Source: Roseivivax halodurans JCM 10272
Lineage (GTDB): Bacteria; Pseudomonadota; Alphaproteobacteria; Rhodobacterales; Rhodobacteraceae
Assembly: GCF_000521785.1 (NCBI RefSeq)
Contig: NZ_JALZ01000012.1
Span: forward strand, 44,277 to 108,276
Direction: 5' to 3'
DNA: 64,000 bases
This document shows, one piece after another, positions 15,449 to 23,410 of the stretch. A program made the translations under genes and the position numbers. Numbering within the stretch: position 1 is the stretch's first letter; each line of letters starts with the position of its first letter. The notes below the pieces were generated by a model. That model saw nothing but the letters and a program-made list of their open reading frames with translations. It ran no database searches and had not been told where the DNA came from.

Positions 15449-16122
15449 TGGGCGGGGTCGTGGTTCAGCACATCGAGCGGGCCGATGCCGAGGTCGTCCG
15501 GCGGCTCGGCGCCTGCGGCGTCGCGACGGTGCACGAGGCGCAGGGGCGGCGCGGGCTGATGGCGCCGCACATGACGCCGATCCATGCGGGCGCGTCGGTC
15601 GGGGCGTCCGCCGTGACGATCAGCGCGCCGCCGGGCGACAACTGGATGCTGCACGTCGCCATCGAGCAGCTGCGCGAGGGCGACATCCTCGTGCTCGCGC
15701 CCACCTCGCCCTGCGACGACGGGTATTTCGGCGACCTCCTCGCCACGTCCGCCCTGGCGCGCGGCTGCCGGGGGCTGGTGATCGACGCGGGCGTGCGCGA
15801 CGTCGCGGACCTCACCCGGATGGGCTTTCCGGTCTGGTCCAAGGCCGTGCACGCGCAAGGGACAGTCAAGGAGACGGTGGGATCGGTGAACGTGCCGATC
15901 GTCTGCGCCGGCGCGTATCTGCGCCCGGGCGACGTGATCGTGGCGGACGACGACGGGGTCTGCGTGGTCGCCCGCGAGGAGGCGGCCGGGGTCCTCGAGA
16001 AGGCCGAGGCGCGGATCGCGAACGAGGAGGAGAAGCGGGCGCGTCTCGCATCGGGCGAGCTCGGGCTCGACCTTTACGGGATGCGCGAGCGGCTGGCCGA
16101 GAAGGGCCTCAGATATGTCTGA
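15448..16122 (+). CDS. galC: 4-carboxy-4-hydroxy-2-oxoadipate aldolase (RraA-like family)
   Basis: A 224-residue class II pyruvate aldolase of the RraA/LigK family, which splits 4-carboxy-4-hydroxy-2-oxoadipate into pyruvate and oxaloacetate. Family features: [15 protein letters not shown] near the N-terminus; the metal/phosphate region [41 protein letters not shown] with the conserved Arg and Asp; and [14 protein letters not shown]. Length matches LigK/GalC (about 227). The ATG overlaps the galB stop and its 3' end overlaps galD by 8 bp. Together galB-galC-galD form the lower part of the gallate / protocatechuate 4,5-cleavage pathway. Confidence 0.93.
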   Translation: MGGVVVQHIERADAEVVRRLGACGVATVHEAQGRRGLMAPHMTPIHAGASVGASAVTISAPPGDNWMLHVAIEQLREGDILVLAPTSPCDDGYFGDLLATSALARGCRGLVIDAGVRDVADLTRMGFPVWSKAVHAQGTVKETVGSVNVPIVCAGAYLRPGDVIVADDDGVCVVAREEAAGVLEKAEARIANEEEKRARLASGELGLDLYGMRERLAEKGLRYV

Positions 16123-17158
16123 GGGCGTGCGCGCGATGTGGATGCGCGGGGGCACGTCGAAGGGCGGCTACTTCCTCGCCGAGGATCTGCCCGAGGACCG
16201 CGACGGGTTCCTGCTGCGCGTCATGGGCTCTCCGGATGCGCGGCAGATCGACGGGATGGGCGGGGCCGATCCGCTGACCTCGAAGGTCGCGGTGGTGGCG
16301 CGGTCGGAGCGCCCGGGCATCGACGTCGATTACCTCTTCCTGCAGGTCTATGTCGACCGGGCCATCGTCACCGACGCGCAGAATTGCGGCAACATCCTCG
16401 CCGGAATCGGGCCCTTCGCGATCGAGCGCGGTCTCGTCGAGGCGCGGGACGGCGAGACCCCGGTGCGGATCCACATGGAGAACACCGGCCAGGTCGCCGA
16501 GGCGCGGGTGGCGACGCCCGGGCGAAAGGTGTCCTACGCGGGCGAGGCGCGGATCGACGGCGTGCCGGGCACGGCGGCGGCGATCCCGCTCGCCTTCGAG
16601 GACACGGCCGGATCGAGCTGCGGAGCGCTCCTGCCGACGGGGAACGCGGTGGACGAGATCGAGGGCGTCGCGTGCACGCTCATCGACAACGGCATGCCCT
16701 GCGTGGTGATGCGTGCCGACGCGCTGGGGATCTCGGGGGACGAGGATCCCGCGGCGCTCGAGGCGGAAAAGGACTTGCGGGCGAGGCTCGAGGCGATCCG
16801 GCTCGTCGCGGGGCGGATGATGACCCTCGGGGACGTCAGCGAGACGTCGGTGCCGAAGATGTCGATGGTGTCGCCGCCGCGGAACGGCGGTGCGCTCTCG
16901 ACCCGGACGTTCATCCCGCACCGGTGCCACAAGGCGATCGGTGTCCTCGGCGCGGTGAGCGTGGCGACCGCGGCGCTCCTGCCCGAAGGCCCGGCCTCCG
17001 AGGTCGCCACCCTGCAAGGGGGCGCGGAGAAGTCGCTCTCGATCGAGCACCCGACCGGCGAGATGACCGTGATCGCGACCATGAACGGCGAAACCGTGAC
17101 CCGCACCGCAATCCTGCGCACCGCCCGCAAGCTGATGGACGGACACGTCTTTGGCTGA
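16115..17158 (+). CDS. galD: 4-oxalomesaconate tautomerase (PrpF family)
   Basis: A 347-residue PrpF-superfamily isomerase. GalD converts the keto/enol form of 4-oxalomesaconate made by ring cleavage into the form hydrated by GalB. Conserved stretches: [51 protein letters not shown] (PrpF catalytic Cys region), [18 protein letters not shown] and [19 protein letters not shown]. The start overlaps galC by 8 bp. With GalB and GalC next door, the assignment to gallate-type degradation is stronger than to methylaconitate isomerisation (PrpF proper), since no methylcitrate-cycle gene is present. Confidence 0.9.
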   Translation: MSEGVRAMWMRGGTSKGGYFLAEDLPEDRDGFLLRVMGSPDARQIDGMGGADPLTSKVAVVARSERPGIDVDYLFLQVYVDRAIVTDAQNCGNILAGIGPFAIERGLVEARDGETPVRIHMENTGQVAEARVATPGRKVSYAGEARIDGVPGTAAAIPLAFEDTAGSSCGALLPTGNAVDEIEGVACTLIDNGMPCVVMRADALGISGDEDPAALEAEKDLRARLEAIRLVAGRMMTLGDVSETSVPKMSMVSPPRNGGALSTRTFIPHRCHKAIGVLGAVSVATAALLPEGPASEVATLQGGAEKSLSIEHPTGEMTVIATMNGETVTRTAILRTARKLMDGHVFG

Positions 17159-17219
17159 GGCGACGGGGCGCCAGTCGGTATTGGGTGCATCGGCTCCCGG
17201 TTCGAACCGGGGGACATTC

Positions 17220-17291
17220 TGTATACATTACCGCCCCTCACGCGCCATATAGGGGGCGTTCAGCCTGAGGCTTGACCTCTTTCTGTATACA
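17220..17291. promoter_or_regulatory. Paired TGTATACA operator-like sites upstream of the GntR gene
   Basis: Two copies of the perfect 8-bp palindrome TGTATACA lie at 17220-17227 and 17284-17291, both preceded by TTC/TTCT and followed by TTA or ATTA (ATTCTGTATACATTA and TTTCTGTATACAATTA). They sit 64 bp apart in the galD-gntR gap, the second about 40 bp before the gntR start. Short AT-rich palindromes of this type are usual operators for FCD-type GntR regulators, so autoregulation and control of the downstream O-demethylase/TRAP genes is the simplest reading. No such site is seen in the 14521-14717 gap before galB. Confidence 0.55.
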
Positions 17292-17331
17292 ATTATCTTC
17301 CACTGCGACTCATGGAGGAGGGCTTCGCGCG

Positions 17332-18060
17332 ATGTCGAAGCAGGGTCGCAAGGCACAGTTCACCCGGGCGCTGATCGAGGCCCGGTCCCTGATCATAGAC
17401 GGCTCGCTTCCCGCGGGGGAGCGCCTGACCGAAACGGCGCTGGCCGAGCGGCTCGACCTGTCGCGGACCCCGGTGCGTCAGGCCATGGACCGTCTCGTCG
17501 ACGAGGGGCTGCTGGAGCGGATCGACACCGGCGGGTGCCGGGTCGCGCGCTTCACCATGGCCGATCTCGTTGATGCGATCGAGCTGCGCGGCGTGCTCGA
17601 GGGCACGGCGGCGCGGCTGGCCGCCGAGCGCGGCGCGGTGCCCGAGATCGCGGATCGGATGGAGCAGGTGCTGGACGCGCTCGACCGGGCGGTCGATCCC
17701 GCCCGCTTCGATTTCCGGGCCTATGTGCGCCTCAACGAGGAGTTCCACGACCTGCTTGCCCGCCTCGCCGGATCGCCCATCGTGGCGCGCGAGGTCGAGC
17801 GCGCTTCGCGCCTGCCCGCCGCCTCGCCGGTGGCGTTCCTGCAGGGACAGGAGCTGATCCCGGATTTCCGCGTGAGCCTCGGGCGCGCGCAGCATCAGCA
17901 CCGCCGGATCTACGAGGCGGTGCGGGACCGCGAGGGCGCCCGGGCGGAGGCGCTCGCGCGGGAACATGCGCGGCTGGCCCGCGCGAACCTCGAATACGTG
18001 ATGCACGAGCAGCCGAGCCTCGCGGACCGTGTCCCGGGCCTCGCGCTCGTGGCCGGATGA
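17332..18060 (+). CDS. GntR family regulator, FCD subfamily
   Basis: A 242-residue regulator. The N-terminal winged helix includes SLPAGERLTETALAERLDLSRTPVRQAMDRLVDEGLLERI, typical of GntR. The C-terminal all-helical FCD domain has the acidic/His ligand positions in ELRGVLEGTAARLAAER, LNEEFHDLLARLAGSP and QHQHRRIYEAVRDREG. The start chosen is ATG 17332, giving MSKQGRKAQF; longer versions would cover the operator-like site. It lies between galD and the ligM-like gene on the same strand, so it probably responds to an aromatic acid substrate or intermediate of this locus. Whether it represses or activates cannot be told from sequence. Confidence 0.9.
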   Translation: MSKQGRKAQFTRALIEARSLIIDGSLPAGERLTETALAERLDLSRTPVRQAMDRLVDEGLLERIDTGGCRVARFTMADLVDAIELRGVLEGTAARLAAERGAVPEIADRMEQVLDALDRAVDPARFDFRAYVRLNEEFHDLLARLAGSPIVAREVERASRLPAASPVAFLQGQELIPDFRVSLGRAQHQHRRIYEAVRDREGARAEALAREHARLARANLEYVMHEQPSLADRVPGLALVAG

Positions 18061-18088
18061 GACCTGAGAAACGGGAGGAGATCAGGAC

Positions 18089-19498
18089 ATGCCAAGCCTC
18101 AGCGACGTGATGAAGGACCACCCGAACCCGGTGGAGATGCTGCGCAACAGCCGCATGGGCGTCTACGTCTATCCGGTGGTGGCGCCGGAATTCACCAACT
18201 GGCGGGACGAGCAGCGCGCGTGGCGCGAGTCCGCGGTGCTCTACGACCAGTCGCACCACATGGACGAGCTGATCGTCGAGGGCCCGGATGCCGAAGCGTT
18301 CCTGTCCCATGTGGGAATCAACGGCTTCGCCAATTTCGACACGAACCGCGCCAAGCACTTCGTGCCGGTGACGCCGAACGGGCACGTGGTCGGCGACATG
18401 ATCATCTTCCGCGAGCGGGACGACAAGTTCATCCTCGTCGGCCGCGCGCCCACCGCCAACTGGACCAAGTTCCAGGCCGCGATCGGCAAGTGGAAGGTGC
18501 GGCTGCACCACGATCCGCGCTCGCCCTCGCGGCCCGACGGGGAGCGGGTGCTGCGCACGCATTACCGCTACCAGATCCAGGGCCCCGACGCGCCGAAGAT
18601 CTTCGAGAAGATCAACGGCGGCCCGGTGCCGGAGGTGAAGTTCTTCCACGTCGATGAGATCAATGTCGGCAGCCGCCGGGTGCAGGCGCTGCGCCACGGC
18701 ATGGCGGGCGCGCCGGGTCTCGAGATCTGGGGGCCCTACGCCGACAAGCATTACATCGAATCGACGATCCTGCAGGCGGCCCGCGATCTCGGCGTCGAGC
18801 TGCACCAGGTCGGCAGCCGCGCCTATTCGACCAACACGCTCGAGTCGGGCTGGATCCCCTCGCCTCTGCCAGGCATCTATACCGGCGACGGGATGCTCGC
18901 CGAGTATCGCGACTGGCTCGGGGCGGACAGCTACGAGGCCAACGGCACGATCGGCGGCAGCTTCGTGTCCGGCAACATCGAGGATTACTACGTCAATCCG
19001 TTCGAGCTCGGCTACGGCTTCTACATCGGCTGGAAGAAGGACGATTTCGTCGGCAAGGCGGCGCTGGAAAAGATGAAGGACGCCCCCGGCAACCGCAAGA
19101 AGGTCACCTTCGAGTGGAACAAGGAGGACGTGCTGAAGGTGCTCGCGAGCGGCTTCGAGGACGGCGTGCCCTACAAGTGGATCGACTTCCCGCAGCCGAA
19201 CTACGCCTCGTCCTCGGCGGACATGATCCTGAACGGCGACGACAGGATGGTCGGCATGTCGATGTTCAACGGCTACAGCTTCAACGAGCGCTGCGTGCTG
19301 TCGCTGGGGGTCGTGGACCAGAGCGTCGAGATCGGCGACGTTCTCACGCTGCGCTGGGGCGAGCCCGACGACACGCAGAAGACCTCGACCGAGAAGCACC
19401 GCCAGGCCGACATCCGGGTGCGCGTGTCGCCGACGCCCTACAGCCGGGAGGCGCGCGAGAATTACGGCGGCGGCTGGCGCGTGCAGGCGGCCGAGTGA
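18089..19498 (+). CDS. ligM: Tetrahydrofolate-dependent aryl O-demethylase (LigM/DesA type, GcvT-like)
   Basis: A 469-residue member of the GcvT-like aminomethyltransferase fold. Sequence blocks that resemble LigM and DesA of Sphingobium: EMLRNSRMGVYVYPVVAPEF, SAVLYDQSHHMDELIVEGPD, GRAPTANWTKFQ, ALRHGMAGAPGLEIWGPY, TLESGWIPSPLPGIYTGD, GGSFVSGNIEDYYVNP and GMSMFNGYSFNERC. The length is that of LigM (about 470), not of DMSP demethylase DmdA (about 370). These enzymes move the methyl group of vanillate, syringate or 3-O-methylgallate to tetrahydrofolate. A MetF-like reductase four genes downstream would recycle the 5-methyl-THF. The exact substrate is inferred from the galBCD neighbours, most likely 3-O-methylgallate or a related methoxy compound. 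Confidence 0.88.
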   Translation: MPSLSDVMKDHPNPVEMLRNSRMGVYVYPVVAPEFTNWRDEQRAWRESAVLYDQSHHMDELIVEGPDAEAFLSHVGINGFANFDTNRAKHFVPVTPNGHVVGDMIIFRERDDKFILVGRAPTANWTKFQAAIGKWKVRLHHDPRSPSRPDGERVLRTHYRYQIQGPDAPKIFEKINGGPVPEVKFFHVDEINVGSRRVQALRHGMAGAPGLEIWGPYADKHYIESTILQAARDLGVELHQVGSRAYSTNTLESGWIPSPLPGIYTGDGMLAEYRDWLGADSYEANGTIGGSFVSGNIEDYYVNPFELGYGFYIGWKKDDFVGKAALEKMKDAPGNRKKVTFEWNKEDVLKVLASGFEDGVPYKWIDFPQPNYASSSADMILNGDDRMVGMSMFNGYSFNERCVLSLGVVDQSVEIGDVLTLRWGEPDDTQKTSTEKHRQADIRVRVSPTPYSREARENYGGGWRVQAAE

Positions 19499-19621
19499 TC
19501 GCTCGCGCGCGCGAAAACGTTATGCGCGCGCGGTGATTTCGAATGAGGGCGGGCGGACCGGAGGAGATATGGTCCCCCGCAGCGCCGCAGGGCGACGGAC
19601 AGTTTTTGGGAGGAGACTGCA

Positions 19622-20617
19622 ATGTTCATGACACGACTTCTGGCCGGGACGGCCATCGCGCTGACCGCGGCGGTGGCGGCGCAGGCGGCGGAGATGAAGT
19701 TCGCCAACTTCACCCCGCCGTTCCACACGATCAACGCCAGCGTCATCGAGAAGCTGAACGAGGATCTCTCGGCGGCGACGGACGGCGCGCTGACCGTGCG
19801 CGGCTATCACGGTGGCGAGCTCGGCGCCGGGCCGGCGGAGCAGTACGTGCGCGTGGTGCAGGGCGTCGCGGACATGGCTTGGGGTCTTCCGGGCTACACG
19901 TCCTCGCAATTCCCCAAGACGATGATCGCCGAGCTGCCGACGACGCTGACGCTCGAGCAGCCGGGCTACGAGGCCCTCTGGAACGCCTATGACGCGCTCG
20001 AGAGCGAGTTTCCCCGCACCAAGCCGCTGGCGCTTTGGACGTCCGAGCCGAACATCTTCATCATGAAGGACCACGAGATCCGGCAGCCCTCGGACCTCGA
20101 GGGGCTGAAGGTGCGCGTAGCGGGCGCGACCTCGGCGGATGTGGCAGAGGCGCTCGGCGCGACGCCGGTTCAGATGCCGATCAACCAGGTCTACAACGCG
20201 ATGCAGACGGGGCTTATCGACGGGGTGATCACCGGCGCGTCCACGCTGTCGGACTTCAAGCTCGACGAGGTGGCCAACAGCTACACGCTCGGCGCGAACC
20301 TCGGGCGGCTCGCCTTCTACACGGTGATGACGCAGTCGACCTACGACAATCTGCCGGACGATCAGAAGGCGGCGATCGACGAGGCGTCGGGGCTGCCGCT
20401 GTCGAAATCGGCCGAGGATGCGTGGAACGCGACCGCGGACAGCGCCCTTCAGGCGGCGCGCGACGCGGGCAACAACACGATCATCGAGCTGTCGGAAGAG
20501 GAGGCGCAGGCCTTCAACGACGCGGTGGCCGAGGTCACCAACGCCTATGTCGCGCGCGTCGGAGGCGAGGTCGCGTTCGAGGCGATGCAGAGCGGCGGCT
20601 CGGGTCAGGGCAGCTGA
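19622..20617 (+). CDS. dctP: TRAP transporter substrate-binding protein
   Basis: A 331-residue periplasmic solute receptor. A signal peptide is visible (MFMTRLLAGTAIALTAAVA, likely cleavage after AQA near residue 22). The DctP domain follows, with LEGLKVRVAGATSADVAEALGATPV containing the conserved substrate-carboxylate-binding Arg, and MPINQVYNAMQTGLIDGVI. It is followed directly by dctQ and dctM. Preceding it is a 123-bp gap with an alternating CG inverted repeat around 19503-19533, and a good ribosome binding site (GGGAGGAG). In this locus it probably captures the aromatic acid substrate; the ligand cannot be read from sequence. Confidence 0.93.
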   Translation: MFMTRLLAGTAIALTAAVAAQAAEMKFANFTPPFHTINASVIEKLNEDLSAATDGALTVRGYHGGELGAGPAEQYVRVVQGVADMAWGLPGYTSSQFPKTMIAELPTTLTLEQPGYEALWNAYDALESEFPRTKPLALWTSEPNIFIMKDHEIRQPSDLEGLKVRVAGATSADVAEALGATPVQMPINQVYNAMQTGLIDGVITGASTLSDFKLDEVANSYTLGANLGRLAFYTVMTQSTYDNLPDDQKAAIDEASGLPLSKSAEDAWNATADSALQAARDAGNNTIIELSEEEAQAFNDAVAEVTNAYVARVGGEVAFEAMQSGGSGQGS

Positions 20618-21133
20618 GTGCTGGAGACCCTGCGCAAAGCGGCGGACGGGCTGATCGGCCTGTCCGCCTTCCTCGGGGCCTTAGGTGCGCTGGTGGAGGT
20701 CGCGGTGATCGTCGTCGACGTGGTCGGCCGCGCCTTCGGTGCGCCGCTCTTCGGGAGCCAGGATCTCATCACCATGACGCTGGTGATCGTCGTCTTCGGG
20801 GGCATGGCGGTCTGTGACCGCGTGGGCGGTCACATCTCGGTCGACGTGCTCGAGAACCGGTTTCCCGGCGCCATGAACCGCTGGATCAATATCGGCTCGG
20901 CGCTGCTCGGCGCGGTGATCTTCGCGTTCATCGCCGGGGCCGTCGCGCAGAGCGCGAGCCTGAGCGTCATGCTGAACCTTTCAACGAATCTGCTCGGCCT
21001 GCCGAAGGCGTGGTTCCAGTACGCGCTCTGCGCGCTGTCGGTCATCACCGCCCTGGGCATGGCCCTGCGGGCGGCGGAACTGGCCATATCGGGGCGTGAC
21101 GTGACGCGCGAGCGCCCGCAGGGGGTTACATGA
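20618..21133 (+). CDS. dctQ: TRAP transporter small permease
   Basis: A 171-residue membrane protein with four hydrophobic helices, matching DctQ. The start is GTG 20618, immediately after the dctP stop, giving MLETLRKAADGLIG. The motif GSQDLITMTLVIVVFGGMAVCDRVGGHISVD is typical of the DctQ family (the second helix followed by an R-G-HI-VD stretch). The stop overlaps dctM by 4 bp. It forms the membrane complex with DctM that uses an ion gradient to import the ligand delivered by DctP. Confidence 0.9.
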   Translation: MLETLRKAADGLIGLSAFLGALGALVEVAVIVVDVVGRAFGAPLFGSQDLITMTLVIVVFGGMAVCDRVGGHISVDVLENRFPGAMNRWINIGSALLGAVIFAFIAGAVAQSASLSVMLNLSTNLLGLPKAWFQYALCALSVITALGMALRAAELAISGRDVTRERPQGVT

Positions 21134-22434
21134 GCGGCGCGGCGCTCGGCACGATCGGCATCGTCGTCCTGCTGGTGATGCTGATCCTGCGGATTCCCGT
21201 GGCCTTCGCGATGTTCGTCGTCGGGTTCATCGGGATCTGGGCGCTGAACGGCTGGAACGCGGCGACGGGGCTTCTCGCCTCGGAGACGTTCACGCTGGCG
21301 TCGAACCCGGAGCTCGTGATCATCCCGCTCTTCATCCTCATGGGCAACGTCGCGACGGTGACCGGGATGAGCCGGCAGCTCTACGACGCGGCCTATGCGA
21401 GCATCGGGCAGGTGCGGGGCGGGCTCGCCTCGGCGACGGTGATCGGCTGCGGCGGGTTCGCGGCGCTCTCGGGCTCCTCGGTCGCGTCGGCGCTGACCAT
21501 GGGCAAGGTGTCGCTCGCGCAGATGGAGCGCTTTCACTACGACCCCAGGCTCTCGACTGGCGTGGTGGCGGCGGGCGGCACGCTCGGCATCCTGATCCCG
21601 CCGTCGACGGGCTTTGTCATCTACGCGATCCTGACCGAGCAATCGATCGGGCGGCTCTTTCTTGCGGGCGTGCTGCCGGGGCTCCTGCTTCTGTCGTCGT
21701 TCCTCGCCACGATCGCGATCATGTGCTGGTGGCGGTCCGATATGGGGCCCGCGGGGCCGTCCACCACCGCGGCCGAGAAGGCGCGTGCGCTGCGCGGCGC
21801 GCTGCCGATTTTCGGGGTGATCGTGCTGACCATCGGCGGGATCTATACCGGCCTCTTCTCTCCGGTCGAGGCGGCGGGCGTCGGCGCGGCGCTGGTGATC
21901 CTCTACGGCTTCGCGACCCGCACGCTCGGGCCGATCGCGCTCTGGCGGGCCGCGCGCGAGAGCATCGTGACGAGCGCGACGGTGATGCTGATCCTGATCG
22001 CGGCGCATCTCATCAACCCGTTCCTCGCGCTGAGCCACATCCCCTCGGCGGTCGGGGCGGCGCTGGACGCGCTCGATCTCGGGCGGATCGGGACGCTGGC
22101 GGCGATCCTGCTCGTCTACCTCGTGCTCGGCTGCTTTCTCGAGGGGTTCGCGATGCTGGTCCTGACGCTGCCGATCTTCTTTCCGGTGATCCTCGATCTC
22201 GGGATCGATCCGATCTGGTTCGGGGTGCTGGTTGTGCTCACGCTCGAGATGGGCCTCATCTCGCCGCCCGTCGGGATCAACGTCTTCATCGTGAAGTCGG
22301 TGGCCCCGAAGGTGGAACTCGGAGAGATCTTCCGGGGCGTCCTGCCCTTCTGGTTCGCCATGCTGGTGACCCTCGCGATCCTGATCGCGCTGCCGCAAAT
22401 CTCGCTCATCCTGCCCGACACGATGTTCGGCTGA
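21130..22434 (+). CDS. dctM: TRAP transporter large permease
   Basis: A 434-residue membrane protein with about 12 helices, the large subunit of the TRAP carrier. Conserved DctM blocks: LFILMGNVATVTGMSRQLYDAAY, IGCGGFAALSGSSVASALTMGKVSL, GGTLGILIPPSTGFVIYAILTEQSIGRLF and MGLISPPVGINVFIVKSVAP. The 4-bp overlap with dctQ shows translational coupling. It is followed after 33 bp by the MetF-like gene, so uptake and O-demethylation genes seem co-transcribed. Confidence 0.94.
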   Translation: MSGAALGTIGIVVLLVMLILRIPVAFAMFVVGFIGIWALNGWNAATGLLASETFTLASNPELVIIPLFILMGNVATVTGMSRQLYDAAYASIGQVRGGLASATVIGCGGFAALSGSSVASALTMGKVSLAQMERFHYDPRLSTGVVAAGGTLGILIPPSTGFVIYAILTEQSIGRLFLAGVLPGLLLLSSFLATIAIMCWWRSDMGPAGPSTTAAEKARALRGALPIFGVIVLTIGGIYTGLFSPVEAAGVGAALVILYGFATRTLGPIALWRAARESIVTSATVMLILIAAHLINPFLALSHIPSAVGAALDALDLGRIGTLAAILLVYLVLGCFLEGFAMLVLTLPIFFPVILDLGIDPIWFGVLVVLTLEMGLISPPVGINVFIVKSVAPKVELGEIFRGVLPFWFAMLVTLAILIALPQISLILPDTMFG

Positions 22435-22467
22435 GGGCCCGCGTCCGCGCGCGGGGGAAAGGAGACG

Positions 22468-23394
22468 ATGCTGATGACGATCCTCAACTTCTTCCGGTCG
22501 AAGCCGGCCCGGGAAGGCGCGGCGCTCGCGTCCTTCCTGTCGGGCTACTCGATCGAGGTGATGCCGCGGACGGCGGCGAAGATCGACGATTTCCGCGACG
22601 TGCTGCCTGCGGGGACGCGGGTCTACATCGCGCATATCGAGGGCACGCCGATCGACGACATGGTCGCCTGCGCGGCGCGCGTGCGGGACGAGGGGTTCAC
22701 CCCGATGCCGCACATCCCGGCCCGCTGGATCGACGGGCGGGAGACGCTGGAGACATGGCTGCGCCGCTATGCCGAGGAGGCGGGCGTCCGGGAGGCGCTG
22801 GTTCTCGCCGGCGGCGCGCGGCGCGCGGCGGGCGGGTTCGACAGCTCGATGTCCCTGCTCGAGACGGGGCTCTTCGACCGGCACGGGTTCACCCGGCTGC
22901 ACGTCGCGGGGCATCCCGAGGGGAACCGCGACATCGACACCGGGGGCGGAACCGCGCTCGTCGACGAGGCGGCGCGCTGGAAACAGGATTTCGCGGAGCG
23001 CACCGGCGCCGAGATGGCGCTGGTGACCCAGTTCGTGTTCGACGCGCAGCCGGTGATCGACTGGGCCGAGCGGATGCGACGGGACGGCATCCGCCTGCCC
23101 ATCCATGTCGGCGTCGCGGGCCCCGCCAAGCTGCAGACGTTGCTCAAGTTCGCCGTCGCCTGCGGGGTCGGGCCGTCCTATTCGGTGCTGCAGAAACGCG
23201 CCAAGGACGTCACCAAGCTGGTGCGGCCGTTCGAGCCCACCGAGGTCCTGACCGACATCGCCGAATATCAGGCGGCGACGCCGGACACGCTGATCGAGGG
23301 GGCGCATATCTTCCCGCTCGGCGGGATCCGGCAGGCTGCGGACTATGCCAACCGCGTCTCGCGCTCGGCCCCGAGCGTCGCGGCACGCGGTTGA
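22468..23394 (+). CDS. metF: Methylenetetrahydrofolate reductase-like protein
   Basis: A 308-residue MTHFR-family TIM barrel. Family features: FLSGYSIEVMPRTAAKIDDF, VYIAHIEGTPIDDMVACAARVRDEGFTPMPHIPARWI, a VLAGGARRAAG stretch, and VTQFVFDAQPVIDWAERMR with PIHVGVAGPAKLQTL. It is more divergent than housekeeping MetF. Its place between the TRAP genes and the dioxygenase, and four genes after the LigM-like demethylase, suggests it oxidises 5-methyl-THF back toward 5,10-methylene-THF to recycle the cofactor; metF genes also accompany ligM in Sphingobium. Either of two ATGs (22468, 22474) could be used. Confidence 0.85.
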   Translation: MLMTILNFFRSKPAREGAALASFLSGYSIEVMPRTAAKIDDFRDVLPAGTRVYIAHIEGTPIDDMVACAARVRDEGFTPMPHIPARWIDGRETLETWLRRYAEEAGVREALVLAGGARRAAGGFDSSMSLLETGLFDRHGFTRLHVAGHPEGNRDIDTGGGTALVDEAARWKQDFAERTGAEMALVTQFVFDAQPVIDWAERMRRDGIRLPIHVGVAGPAKLQTLLKFAVACGVGPSYSVLQKRAKDVTKLVRPFEPTEVLTDIAEYQAATPDTLIEGAHIFPLGGIRQAADYANRVSRSAPSVAARG

Positions 23395-23410
23395 GAGGGA
23401 GGAGAATGCC

